Program-made: the position numbers and the translations under genes | Notes under the pieces: model-generated | Told to the model about the DNA's origin: nothing | Databases searched by the model: none | Seen by the model: the letters and a program-made list of their open reading frames with translations, nothing else | Origin: Dendrophyllia cribrosa | Taxonomy: Eukaryota > Cnidaria > Anthozoa > Scleractinia > Dendrophylliidae | Direction of reading: 5' to 3' | DNA length: 64,000 nt | Assembly: GCA_024195265.1 (NCBI GenBank) | Contig: JAJLRJ010000006.1 | Span: 26,206,270 to 26,270,269, forward strand | Shown here: positions 52,810-64,000 of the stretch, one piece after another | Position numbering within the stretch: position 1 is the first letter of the stretch | How the letters are laid out: each line of letters starts with the position of its first letter

Positions 52810-55800
52810 TTTTTGAGTAGAAACGTGTTTGGAAATTAATGTTTACTGGAAACGTGTTTCGTTGAAACATGTTTACTCTAAACATTTTTCGGCACTGATG
52901 TGAACGCAGCGTAAGATTCTGAACATTGTGAAAACGAATACAGAAGATTTTATTGTTTACGCTTCATTTGCAAACAGCAGGGGCAAGCAAATGAAATTGT
53001 TTCTTTCCGACATCAATAGAATCCGTGGGGCACGTTTGGCTTGCAAAACGCAGACTGATGTTAATTTGTCATTGTGTGCTCCAGAGGATTTTGACATGCA
53101 AAGAAAAATGTAATGTCTAAAAGTATGCTTTTTAAACAGGATAGAAGATTTCTGGTTCTTCAGGTATTCGTAAGATACTTTCACTTTCACCGATTTTCTT
53201 TTCTTACACAAAAGTGTTCTTTAACTTATGAGGCAGCTCGACTGGCCGCATCAAAATACATCACTTTTATATAACTGTTTTTGGGCGTATTTTGTAGTTT
53301 GGTATTTCATAGATTTGTTTAGCTTCCTAATCTTCCATGGATTTTGATGTCATTTATGATTATCATTATTTTAGTATCTGTTGACGATAGCATCATAAAA
53401 AGAATATTTTCAGAGTTTTTAATTTTGTTATTGTCTTTTCGCTGATGATGTGCTATCTTGAACCGTTCATCCTCATGAAATCTATGTTACTATTGCGCTT
53501 TCACTGTTAACACTTTGTTACGGTGTGGATTCATGCCATCTTTGTAGCCAGATTGTTCTTCGGCTCAAGACGTGGGATGGTAACATATTTACCGGTGGAT
53601 GCATCAGTGTCAATATAACTAATTTTGTTGCGTTGTGTCCTAGATTTTTGTATCTTTTCTGGTGGCTTGCTCGGCTTCGAATCAAAGTGTAACACTTGGT
53701 AAGAAAGCTTCAAGTAATTTTGGTTATTTTGTCATTTACAAACTGGTCTTGCATTCAGTTTATTGAAAGCTGTGTATATCGGGTGAAACACTAGAAATAC
53801 ATGACAAATTCCTTATTTAAGGAGGCTAGAGCTAAAATTTACATACCATTAATAGATGGCTAAACAAACACTTTGGCGCGATTTGAGTCAGTTTGCAGAA
53901 TGTAAATTCCATATTACAGAGAATTTATTACATGGAATTTTAAGGTTTTACAGAGGCAGTATCACGGGGATTTGGTGTGATCTCAAACAACAGAAAATGT
54001 TTTGGTATTACAGCGGTTACCAACAACACGCAACCCAAAGCCTTCACAAGAGGCGGATAAAGTTAAGTTTTAGTGGACGCCAATCAAAGAAAAACTGTTA
54101 AAATTATTTTGAATTCTGACAGGATTTCAAGCAAACAGAGTTAAAAGATCGACAATTTAATCCACTTACAGAAGGTAAAACTTAACAAACTTGATTTCCA
54201 AGCCAGTTTAAACAAAACATTTTAGAATAAAACAAATATTTTTAGAATAAAATTTTTTAATTTCACTGCACGCGATAGTTTGCAACTCAGATTTGCATGA
54301 TGAATACATGTAGTAGCCGGATCACAATCATAAAGGCGACACTGCATGCAGCGCCAGTTTTTTATCCTGTTGAATGAAAACTTTTCTTTAAAATTCTTAC
54401 TTTTTCTTTTTTGTAAATTGTTGGAAATCCAGTCGAAACGTAAAAAACAATGAAATGAAGTGCGATGGGTCGCGTGTTAAGTAACGCTCCACATAAGAAC
54501 TACAGTAAACTTCATTGTTCTGCGGCATTGGCTCTTTCTCACATAGAATGTCTTTGATTTCAAGAATAGGGGAGGAGCTAATGGTTTATAATTATATTTC
54601 AGTATAAAAATAAAGAATATCCATTTGCGTCAGATAAATTTTAGGAAATGTTCGTGCTTAACCAATCAGAATAGCAGAAGACAAGAGCTAATAATTTTGC
54701 TGCTTTGATGAAGTTCCTCAAATACAGTTTCCTTAAAAATTTGCATGTTTTGCGATTGGGTCTTAAATTACATGAAACCTTTAAAAAATCAAACAAAATG
54801 CACCTAGAAACCTAACTTTTTAGCGGTCTTTGAGTCTAGGCCAATCAGATCACTAGTTGTAACAATGAAAAAAGTTGACATTCCATCGTGCATTGCCGTT
54901 AGCACTTTCCTTCTTATGCGCGCGGATCATTACTTAATGGTAACCGCTGTAACAGAAAAAGAAAAATAATGATTCAGTCTTGCGAAAAATTACCACCCGA
55001 GTATATCAAAACTGCATACGCGTGTCTGTCTTTGGGTCTGTATGAATAGCAGAAGTTAGCCTAACGTACGTTTGCCAACTTCTTACATTTTTGTTCCTCT
55101 TTTAAGAATTGGCTAGTTTGATGACATGTAAGCGCATTGAGACTCTAACACTTAACACTTAATTTTTGGGCTCTATAACATTAAACAGATAAATTTTCGG
55201 CATTTTAACATTAACAGTAAAAAGTTCACTGTAACAGTTAATTTAATGCAGATAGAAAGAAAAACGGCTCCGAATTAACTGTCCAAAAGTCATTTGAACG
55301 TTTCCGATCATTTCCGAAGATTTCCGAGGTGAAATTCGAAAATGTTTCGACTATATACTAGGACAAACAGTTCATTCCATTCATCACTTAAACAAGGAAA
55401 AGACGTTTATAATAGCAAACATAGTGTCATCGATATATTAACATGTGATAGATATATATTTTACAGTCCAAAGATACGATTTTTTTCTCAGTGAGAGAAA
55501 TCCTTGTAAGACCTTGTAATTCACTCTAATTTATATATATAATAACATAGCATATTATTCATTATTAAAAAGGGATACAATGCTCAACAAAAATGACAGA
55601 TTATTCAGATTAATGTCATTCATTCCTTGCTATGTATATGAACCACGAACTTTTCAACGCCAGTTTCCGTTATGCAATATTGCAACGATTCAATCTGACT
55701 CGAGGGTCAACTCTTTGAAAATTTGTAGATTTAAAGAATTGTAAATTATTGTTCTTTTGAAACTCAGTAAAAGCTTTATCAGTGTTTTTATAGAGTTTTA

Positions 55801-55959
55801 AACTTTAACATAATAATTATCTTGCAAAAATGTTCAATTAGTCAATTTCGTGACCAGTCAAAAGCTCATGGATATGTGCATACCTGATCGTTCTGTTTTT
55901 CTTACAAATCTAGGCGAAAATGAGCGCGGATGGCCCGACCGGACCTGGTGACCGTTATG
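52810..55959. other. No gene recognised
   Basis: AT-rich sequence. Open frames of 60-84 codons (52928-54101) look random. A run of ttaacactt/ttaacatt motifs lies at 55140-55250. Confidence 0.5.
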
Positions 55960-57779
55960 TCAGGTTATGTCATCCTCTATATCGCTCTCTGAGTCGGTGT
56001 CGTATTCATCCTTTTGCACAGGTAGATCAGTCATTTCACCAACAGCAACAACTGCAACCACGCTATCGTCCACACATGTGACCCTGGTTACATCATGATC
56101 GTGACCTGTAACTGGTGGCATATTCTGCTCGATTCGTTCTTGATTTTCTGTCACTGAATCGTCTCGTGAATCCTCGTGGAATATCACCTTCGTACAAGAA
56201 GGTTGAATGGAGTATACTGCTGGCGGAAGTGCTCCTGCTTTGTCTTTGTTGGTTTCATTGCGCAATGTTCTTTGCCTCACAGGGCGATATCTGTCAAACA
56301 ACTCCTTCATGCCCACTTCAAACTGGGGATCTATACTTTCGGATAGTATGATTTCTCGTGTGTAAAGTATTTCGCGCCCCATTTCGTTGTCCTTTTCAAA
56401 GAGTCCTTCTAAATCGTGCCAAAGTCTTGGGCATGTTGCAGAGCAGTGAACGTCTTTTTTTTGAAGTGGGAGACTGCATGAAGGTTGTCAACTAAAGTTA
56501 TTGATAACATACGTAGGTCAATGTCACCAAGATAGTCCTCATTCATATTCTTCACGTTACCTTGTAGTCGTCTCATCCATTCTTCGAGAAGTACCAACGA
56601 AACTTAAGTTTTCTTCGAGACAGTCTCTTCAGGGCCATTTGTGGCTGTCGTTTCCTTTATGTTGTAGTGCTGCTTTACTTCACAACTGTATTTTTAGTGC
56701 ATGCATTCACAGATGAAACATTCTTCACAGCATCATGAAGAGATAATTGCACCACGTTTATCGTTTGAGCGCCTGTCGTAGAGACATCCGAGGATGTGAA
56801 GGAAGGACACCGTGCCAGTAAGCCCCGAAACTAATTTGATTGTTCCAGCAGCTATGTCCGAAACAAAAATAGTATTCTGCAAGGAACATATTCCATGGAC
56901 TTGCGTGCAGTTTTCTTCAGTTCCATCGGCAGTTCCTTGATGACTAGTACCCATCAAGGTCTTTTAAAACTATTTTGGATAAGGGATCAAAGGTCTTAAC
57001 CATGCGATCACTGCTGTCGGTAAAAACAATGCTGTCCCCATAACCACACAGCCCTTTGATTTCCTTGCATGAATCCGATGCATTCCGCAAGAGCAGCTCG
57101 ACATTTAAAGTTGTGAGGTTACAGCAATAAAAACCACCGGCTGTACCAGTTGCAGCCAAGTATACTGACTGCCTTAGCACGTACAAAGATTCAAAACCTG
57201 ACAAGTCATTGGGGTAGTTTATCTGTCGCAACCCATTGTCAATGATTGCAACTCCATTGTACTCTAATTCCACTTACATTATGCGTCTCTGCTCGTCATC
57301 TGCACAAAGAGAATATCCTTACTTGCTGCACAGATTGACGTTGGTTTACGTAAAGGTGGGTTAAGCTGAACAATTTCTACATTCTCAACTTGTTCAGCTA
57401 AAGCTCTTTAACGTGTCGTGAGCCGCTTCCGTAGAATTGGCATTGTACTCTCGAGTGACAAATCGAAACGACTCAGCTGTGAACTAAAGTAAATCAGCTC
57501 GTGATTTGAAGCATTAAAAGTACTTCACCTTCCAAGTCAATGAAACGAAGCAACGAAAACTATGCCGTTTGTAAAGCAAAGGTCTCTTGCATCTTTGAAT
57601 ATTTCTTTCCGTACATTAACATCAACTGGTTGCTGTAAACGTAATATCACAAGGCGAGACTCGAGAAAGTTGAATTCATAATCTAAAGCCAGTACTTTGC
57701 CTCGGGGCCCACTTTCAAGTGCAATTGGTCTCCGAATTTCAATGCAAGCTTCCGAAGCCCAAGTAATTCCGTCAGATGT
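55960..57779 (-). pseudogene. Decayed beta-propeller-like (NHL-type) gene remnant
   Basis: Read on the minus strand from 57779, coding traces occur in order: SDGITWASEACIEIRRPIAL; then PNDLSGFESLYVLRQSVYLA, GLCGYGDSIVFTDSSDRMVK and QVHGICSLQNTIFVSDIAAG, which look like repeated propeller blades; then NEDYLGDIDLRMLSITLVDN with HFKKKTFTALQHAQDFGTI; and an acidic end (DEYDTDSESDIEDD). The pieces lie in different frames with stops between, so several frameshifts and stops break it. From memory it resembles a multicopy family of uncharacterised anthozoan proteins; the function is unknown. Confidence 0.65.
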
Positions 57780-58362
57780 TTCTTGACGGCTGCCACGCTG
57801 GGTTGTTCTGCAAGGTCAAAAGTGACCCTGCTTCTATGCCGTCCAAAAGCCGAATCCTCCCGCTTCTAAAAAAGCTCACTAGAATTTTAACAACACCGAA
57901 TGCCGCCATGATGTTGCTGACTCTTTTTTTGCCCTCGACCCTGACCAAAGGATCGCGGGCTCTTGGGACGAGATTGGTCCCCAGGTTTCCCAGGATACTG
58001 TTGCGCATGGGTAGAAAGAAGAGACTACTGCCCCTTTGGGCACAGGCTCAAAGTTCATGCATGGCAATTCAGTGATTTTGTTGACGATTTCCGCAGAGCA
58101 GATGAGTATTTACAATGCTAAAAGACTAAAAAATATGGGTAAAAAACACTAAACACTAAACACCATTCAGACCCTCATTTAATACTAAGCGTCGCTTCAG
58201 CCTAATGGCGCTCTCTGATTCTATTCAGTTTCATCTGTCTGTTTTTTGTCTACCTGATATTATTTTGAAGTGACTATTAACCTGTAAGTTTATTTCAAAT
58301 TTAATTCCACACTAATGCGTTGTTAGTAGGTTCTTATTTGAAAACGTATACTTTTTTATGTA
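57780..58362. other. No gene recognised
   Basis: Open frames of up to 99 codons occur on both strands at 57772-58075 but overlap one another and match no family. The upstream end of the pseudogene may extend here. Confidence 0.4.
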
Positions 58363-58474
58363 ATATATCAAACAAGAGAAAGAGTCTTTCATCAGGATAT
58401 CCAAACACCGTGCGTCGAATAAACGACTTTAAGGTCTCTGAATACCTAATGAAACATTCTTTCGAGTGTTTGAT
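58363..58474. mobile_element. Diverged MITE of the ATCAAACACTCGA family
   Basis: atatatcaaac...tttcatcaggatatccaaac at the left and atgaaacattctttcgagtg then tttgat at the right match the ends of the element at 28577-28722. Middle sequence differs. Confidence 0.65.
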
Positions 58475-58476
58475 CT

Positions 58477-58601
58477 AGTAGTTATTAGAGAGGCAGTCAA
58501 ATACCAGTTTTCAAGTTCATGGAGAAGCTGGCCGAACGCGTGCGGCCAGCTTCTCCATGAACTTGAAAACTGGTATTTGACGTTCCTCTCTAATAACTAC
58601 T
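58477..58601. repeat. 125-bp near-perfect palindromic hairpin
   Basis: agtagttattagagagg and caaataccagttttcaag then ttcatggagaagctggcc are mirrored by exact complements ending taataactact. The loop is about 12 bp (gaacgcgtgc). It abuts the preceding MITE. Confidence 0.9.
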
Positions 58602-58714
58602 CGGGATACCCGTCAAACCCCCGTAAGAGGGGTCAAATGCGTTTTTTCCCGAGCCCGCCCGCAACGGCAAGCGAGACATAACCAATTGGAGAAACCCCTC
58701 CTCTCATTGTAACA

Positions 58715-59462
58715 ATGGGGAAAGGAAGAAAGTGCATTCTGACACAATCAGATCAACGAAGGGCATTAAACCATTCAAGGCATGGCAGTCTTCTTTGTTG
58801 TTATGGATGCGGAAAAGGAAAATGTGGAAGCTGTAATTACTTTGAAGAAACTCGAGAGCAAATAATTCCTTCTGCTCCTTCATTCATTGTACCGCAATAT
58901 ATTCTTGAAGCCACACAAAGACTGACTCCACAACAACTTGTGGCGTTGATTCCCAATTGAAGAAACTCTTACACCCCATATAAAGGTGACAATGCCCTTC
59001 GTCAACGAACCAATGACTGCCGTTGCGTTTTTGAAAATGAGGGGAATTGAGTTGAAAGAAGGCGATGACTTATATGCAAAGAACAAAGGGACGTTCGAAT
59101 ACATCCCTTGCAGACATTGTGGTTTAAACTTCACACAAAGCCACTCACTCGTGGAGCATCAAAAATACGCTTGCAAGAAGCTGAGAACAGAAAAACGCCC
59201 GAAAGAGATTTGTCCCGGCTGCAATCGAGCAGTTTCTAAAACAACGGTTTACAGTCATTTAAGAAATTGTTGCCCTCCAGCGAAAAGAAATCCTCGAGTT
59301 TTTATACAGCGTGAGGTTGTTCGAGATGTTTTTGCAAACATTAGCCAGCATGAACTGAATGCCTGGCTTGACGAGCAAGAACAAGAACCATTTAAAAACA
59401 AAAGCCTGGAGGCTCTCAACCCCTTACCCAGGATCCGAGATTTGAGCTTTGTTTCTGATTTC
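58715..59462 (+). pseudogene. C2H2 zinc-finger ORF, frameshifted and cut by a LINE
   Basis: The first frame (ATG at 58715; a Cys-rich CCYGCGKGKCGSC near residue 30) closes at 58960. The next frame picks up as FPIEETLTPHIKVTMPFVNEP, so one frameshift near 58945-58955 is likely. The second part has CRHCGLNFTQSHSLVEH then C, a C2H2-like finger, and CPGCNRAVSKTTVYSHLRNC, a second. Coding resemblance stops at SDFII where the LINE tail begins (59462). Family and function are unknown; it may derive from a mobile element or a host zinc-finger gene. Confidence 0.55.
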
Positions 59463-59664
59463 ATCATACATACATACATAATCTTTATTTACCCACGGTT
59501 TCTCCATTCATACATAATGCTCTTCCTGAGAGCCGTGCCTATAAATTACCTAATTTATTAGAAAATACGAAATAAAATTGATAAGTTAACTAAGGTAATA
59601 AAAATGTAAAAACAAGGTCACTAAGTTAATTTTATTTGTACTAAAAATTTCTTCTCAAAATGTA

Positions 59665-62600
59665 TCATTTAATTATGTTTTTAAAAGCTGTAACGTTCGG
59701 CTGAGTTTTAGCATTACTGGGGAGGCTATTCCAAAGTACAGAGCCTCTATACTGATAGCTGTTTTTGCCAGCTTCGCTGTTTGGTCTAGGCACAAACAAA
59801 TTTTCTGATGAATTTCTCAGGTTGTAAGAATGGATAATGTTTGTATTTTCAAACAAATTTGTCAGGTAATTTGGAGTGCCTGCATTTAGCGTTTTATACA
59901 TTAGTATTGCTAATTGTTTTGATCTTCTTTCTTCAAGATTATCCCAGACTAGTTCATCCAGTAATTCAGCCGAACGTTTATCATAATTGGAAAAGGTGAT
60001 CACTCTAGCAGCTCTGTTTTGGAGACTTTGGAGTGTATCAGACAATCTCTTTCCACATGTTCCCCAAATTGCGCTACAATAATCAAAATATGGCAGCACA
60101 AGGGAATTATACATTGTAGTCAGGGTTTCATTTGGAACGAGATGCCTTACTCTTTTCAGCGCGCCAATTCCTCCCGAAACCTTTTTACTAATTTTGTCTA
60201 TATGTTCTTTCCAAGTAAGGGATTGATCTATCTCTACTCCGAGATATTTATATGTCAATTCCCTTTTCAATGATTTATTATCTACTTGAATTTGGAAAGG
60301 ATAATCCAGGTTTCTGATCTTATTTTGACTGGCTATTATCATGTACTTTGTTTTGACGACATTTAAGCTAAGCTTATTTGCTTTTAACCATTTATGTACT
60401 TCATGCATATCCTGATTTAATTTTTGTTCTAGAACGCTTTCATTTGCATTAGCAACAGTCAAACTTGTATCATCCGCATACATACGTACGCTGGAATTTA
60501 GATCACAAGCAGGTAGATCATTAATATAGACAATGAAAAGCAGTGGCCCCAGTATCGATCCTTGGGGTATTCCACATTTAAGTTCACAACTATCTGACAG
60601 TACGCCATCCACAGCTGTTATTTGTTTCTATCTATTAGATAGGAGGCAAACCATTTTAGGCTGGCATCACTGACACCATATAGCCTTAGTTTCGCCAATA
60701 GTATTTCATGGTCCATGGTGTCGAATGCTTTTTTAAGGTCTAGGAAAATAACACCATTCAAAAGGTTGTTATCTATATTTAAAAGCCATTCGTTTGTGGC
60801 ATCTAATAATGCTGTCATTGTGGAATGTAAAGGTCTAAATCCAGACTGTAAATCTGTAAGTAGACCGTGTTCTGTCAGGTAATCATAAAATTGATTAAAA
60901 ACTCTTCTCTCAATAATCTTTGTAACAGCTGGTAAGACCGAAATAGGTCTGTAATTGTCAGGGATACACTTTTTGTCGGCTTTGTAAATAGGCGTCACTT
61001 TGGCAATTTTCCAATCTGCTGGAAAAATGCCAGTTTGAACAGAAAGATTAAATATATGAGTCAGAGATGGGACAATTATCGACCCAGCCTCTCTTAACAG
61101 CCTAGTAGAGATACCATCTAGTCCACATGCTTTGTTTAGCGGCAAGGCTTTTAACAGTTTATCCACTTCGATAATCAATGTTTCTTTAATACTAAATGAG
61201 TGGTTGGTTTGAGTGATGTATTCTGAAAACTGTTTTGTCGGAGGAGACAATTCAGAGGCTAATTTAGGCCCGATTTCTGTAAAATGATGGTTCAGTGCAG
61301 AACTTATTTCTTTTGGAGAGGAATGTGTTTTGTTATTATATGTAATATTTTTAATGGGCACAGTGTTTTGATCATTGCCCAGTAGAGAATTAATTCCCCT
61401 CCAAGTCTGCTTTATGTTCTTGATAAGGTAAACATTATAATATTGCGTTTTAGCCAATTTAATATCATGATTAATTTTGTTTTTCAGTTGTTTGTATTCA
61501 TTCCAACTCTCTGGGGTATTAAGTCTACTTGCTATTTTCTTATACTTGTCTCTTAAAAACATCTCAGTTTTCAAATTTGGAGTCAGCCAAGGAGATGATC
61601 TAGCTTGCACCCTTTTTCGTCTTACAGGGGCGTGGTGGTTACAAACAGAGAGGAATGTTTCTTTCCAAATGAGCCAAGCAGAAGCTGGATCATTACAATG
61701 ATGTTCAATACTCTCCCACGGGATCAGCATGAGATCTCGTCTAAATTCGTTTTGATTAAAATTTTTAAATTGCCTTGTCTCGATTATTTTCGGGTTATGC
61801 TTCAAAGAGGACAATTTTCTTATTGCGTATATTAAGTTGTGATCGCTTATTCCAATTTCGGAAACTCCACATTTGGAGAATTTTTGGGCATCGTTTGTTA
61901 GGAAAAGATCGATCACGCTTGATGTGTCCTTTGTCACCCTTGTAGGTTCTTTAATAAGCTGCTCATATTGGAAAGTGTTGCATATTGCAAGTAATCGAGA
62001 CGTATGATGTTCGAGGGGGCAGGCGCTTATATCGCAATTAATATCGCCTATAATATTAATTTCAACCTGCTGTGATTCAAGATCCTCCAAAAGACTTGCA
62101 AATTTATCCATTATATTTATTGGTGAACTAGGTGGTCTATACCACGTTGCCACCAAGAAAGGCTTTGTTTTGGGCTTATTAACTTTTATACAGAGCCATT
62201 CCAAGTCCAAATTATGTAATTGTAAGGTATTATCAAGTTCGTACTCGATAACATTTCTAATGTAAAACGCCACACCCCTTCCGTGTCTATTGCGATCATT
62301 TCTTTCAAGTACATATCCGGGTATGCCAATTTCATTATTACTTATGGTACCATCTAACCGGGTTTCATTGATAGCAAGAATATCAACTGGCTCGTTGAGC
62401 ATGTAAGTCCTAAGCTGGTCTATATATTTTGGCAAACTGGTTATATTCAGTGCTGCCAGCTTAAAACCTCTGGTTTTGGGGATACCTAGATTTAACTTTG
62501 CATGGATTTCGTTTGTGTCCAGGATGGGCAGGCTCGGACTTTGTGGCCTTACATCGAGAGTCACTGGGGATGCGTTTTGTACGTTTACTGATAAATTATT

Positions 62601-62687
62601 GATCATACCAGTTTGATATAACTGTCCTGTAGCTGTCTCTTGTGGTTCAATCGATGTTTTTTCCTGATCATGATTTGTTATGCGCAC
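59665..62687 (-). pseudogene. LINE ORF2: APE endonuclease plus reverse transcriptase, one frameshift
   Basis: The first part (62687-60618, 689 codons) has the AP-type endonuclease (LNITSL about residue 80, NETRLD, RHGRGVAFY, IIGDINCD about 215, ISDHNLI about 281), then reverse transcriptase motifs (PDNYRPISVLP, QSGFRPLHST, FLDLKKAFDTMDH). It stops at YLIDRNK. The second part (60612-59665) continues with CGIPQGSILGPLLFIVYIND, then MYADDTS (catalytic YADD) and the thumb. A single missing A near 60617 explains the break. The first codon of the open frame is GTG, overlapping ORF1 by 10 nt; the first ATG is at residue 28, so the true start is unclear. Confidence 0.9.
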
Positions 62688-64000
62688 CTTGTTACTCGGG
62701 CTACATGATCCAGATACATCTTCCAGTTCCTTGGGTCGTGGTTCTTGTAAGATCCCCGAAAACGCGTCTTCTGGGCCTCATTTGAGCAAATGGACCTCAG
62801 GTAACCGCAAAAGTTGCTGCCCAATTTCCTGTCACCATGACGATTTAGGTGAAGATTCGAGCCATTGAGGTGCTGAGTCCCGACGTTGCTGTTATCGATA
62901 AAGCCAATCCCGTTTTTTGTGCAAATTGCACTAATTGAGCTATTAAGTTCATCTATCTTCCTCGTTAGTATTGGATTATTTAGTCTAGTAATCACACTTG
63001 AGATTGCCATTGTCTCCACGGAGGGTTGAAACTCTGTTACCAGGCCCTCGAGACTCTTTTCCACCTTTTTAACGTCGTTTTCCACCAATTCGTTTGTTCC
63101 TACGTGTACTATAAGGATGTTTTCCTTGTCTTTACCACCCTCAGTCAACATAGAACGGATTTCAGACTGAACCTGAGTTATTTTAGCTCCGCTTATCGAT
63201 TTGCAAACAGCTTCTCTGTCACAAGCTTTACTAATCTTGTTTGGGCTTATGTTCTTTATTATTGAATCGCCAACGATCAGGACTTTCTTACCATTCCGGT
63301 GTTTTTCGCTGTGATGTTTACTTTCTCTTTGATATTTTTCTCTTTGTTTTTCTTTATAAGCCCTAAGTTGATTGTCAAGGGAATGACTTGGTATTTCTGG
63401 CTGCTTGTTCGAGGATGAGTGGAGTTGCGAACACGGCAATTTGTGACCAGGATCCACCATAATCACTGCTGGTTGCTTATCAAGGAAATGAGTTGGCGAA
63501 GGTGGCGATTCATTTGAGTGCAAAGGTTCGTATCGATTTTCAAGCCTCGATGGACCACATTTTTTATTTTTGACGCCTATCCACTCTTGGCTGTCAGTGA
63601 GTGTCTCCGATTGGACGAGTTGACGAATAGATGACACTTCTTGACGAAGACTAATGAGTTCATTCCTTAGGTCATTGTTGGAAGTCATTAGTGCAGTGTG
63701 AGAATCTTTCAGAATATTGAGATCATTTAGGACTTTTTCCAGTAATCGCTTGGTTTGAACTGATTGATATTCATCTTTTACGTTAGATTCATTTGCATAG
63801 TTTGAAGCTTTATCCCTTTCGCCATTGTTTGGATCAAGTTCGATTTCGCTTTCACTTTCGTCTTCAGCATCTTCGAAATCCTGTCGACCAAGTTCGCTTC
63901 CATTTGATAACTCAATTAAAGACTTCAATTTAGTCTTAATCTCCTTTTGATTCGTGCCCTGAATTTGAAGTGTCTTAGTGCTTGTATAAAGCGTAAACGT
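62678..64000 (-). CDS. LINE ORF1 with SGNH esterase domain, 5' incomplete
   Basis: The frame stays open to the window edge (24 further codons upstream of the TTG at 63928), so the start lies outside. It contains an acidic region, a coiled coil (RLLEKVLNDLNILKDSHTAL and following), a Ser/Pro-rich linker, and an SGNH/GDSL-type esterase: KKVLIVGDSIIKNI (nucleophile Ser), ILIVHVGTNEL (block III) and LHLNRHGDRKLG (catalytic His). ORF1 esterases are known in CR1 and L2 LINEs, where the protein binds nucleic acid and may act on lipids. Stop TAA at 62678-62680. Confidence 0.88.
   Translation of the reverse strand, partial: TFTLYTSTKTLQIQGTNQKEIKTKLKSLIELSNGSELGRQDFEDAEDESESEIELDPNNGERDKASNYANESNVKDEYQSVQTKRLLEKVLNDLNILKDSHTALMTSNNDLRNELISLRQEVSSIRQLVQSETLTDSQEWIGVKNKKCGPSRLENRYEPLHSNESPPSPTHFLDKQPAVIMVDPGHKLPCSQLHSSSNKQPEIPSHSLDNQLRAYKEKQREKYQRESKHHSEKHRNGKKVLIVGDSIIKNISPNKISKACDREAVCKSISGAKITQVQSEIRSMLTEGGKDKENILIVHVGTNELVENDVKKVEKSLEGLVTEFQPSVETMAISSVITRLNNPILTRKIDELNSSISAICTKNGIGFIDNSNVGTQHLNGSNLHLNRHGDRKLGSNFCGYLRSICSNEAQKTRFRGSYKNHDPRNWKMYLDHVARVTRCA

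Larger units (their letters stand above)
59463..64000 (-). mobile_element. CR1/L2-like non-LTR retrotransposon, 5' end outside window
   Basis: Minus-strand order is ORF1 (62678-64000), ORF2 (59665-62687) and a 3' UTR of about 200 bp ending in a tandem tatg repeat (59463-59480), the kind of short-repeat tail used by CR1/L2-group LINEs. It has inserted into the zinc-finger ORF. One frameshift in ORF2 makes this copy inactive. Confidence 0.88.

Noticed and set aside
56115..56351. Plus-strand 78-codon frame
   Set aside because: Shadow of the minus-strand pseudogene.
1..64000. CRISPR arrays, bacterial operons or ribosome-binding sites
   Set aside because: The window is animal nuclear DNA. The direct repeats seen are minisatellites or duplications without spacer structure.

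Overview
This is animal nuclear DNA: intron-split genes with canonical GT/AG borders, vertebrate-type telomeric hexamers, a CR1/L2-like LINE and very many small inverted-repeat transposons. The domain set of the main gene (EGF, REJ, GAIN/GPS, PLAT, polycystin channel) and the repeat types suggest a cnidarian, most likely an anthozoan (coral or anemone). The species is inference.

Region 1 (about 0.5-30.6 kb, + strand) is the 3' part of one polycystin-1 family gene. Thirteen exons can be joined with matching splice phases into about 2,166 residues: two EGF-like modules, a REJ region, a GAIN/GPS autoproteolysis site, TM1, a PLAT domain, five more membrane segments, the extracellular polycystin domain and a six-segment channel ending in an Asp/Ser-rich tail. 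The 5' end lies outside the window. Its introns, especially one of 12.1 kb, are full of non-autonomous DNA transposons (MITEs), hairpins, a tRNA-derived SINE pair and simple repeats.

Region 2 (30.8-39.6 kb) has no recognisable gene. It holds a 4.15-kb near-perfect palindrome centred on a mariner-like element, and a piggyBac-type element nested in another MITE.

Region 3 (39.6-48.4 kb) is the most unusual part. An 8,789-bp segment is bounded by identical 41-bp terminal inverted repeats flanked by TTA. It carries two divergent intronless genes 218 bp apart: a 1,458-residue protein with a SAP-like motif and a C-terminal ubiquitin-protease-like Cys/His pair, and a 531-residue protein with an N-terminal SAM-like domain and three exact-period 31-residue repeats. 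I recognise no transposase, so this looks like an undescribed large DNA transposon or a transposon carrying cargo.

Region 4 (48.4-64 kb) holds more MITEs (mariner-like, piggyBac-type), a decayed beta-propeller-like pseudogene on the minus strand, a broken C2H2 zinc-finger ORF, and a LINE on the minus strand that cuts that zinc-finger ORF. The LINE has ORF1 with an SGNH esterase and ORF2 with APE endonuclease and reverse transcriptase split by one frameshift; it runs off the right edge.
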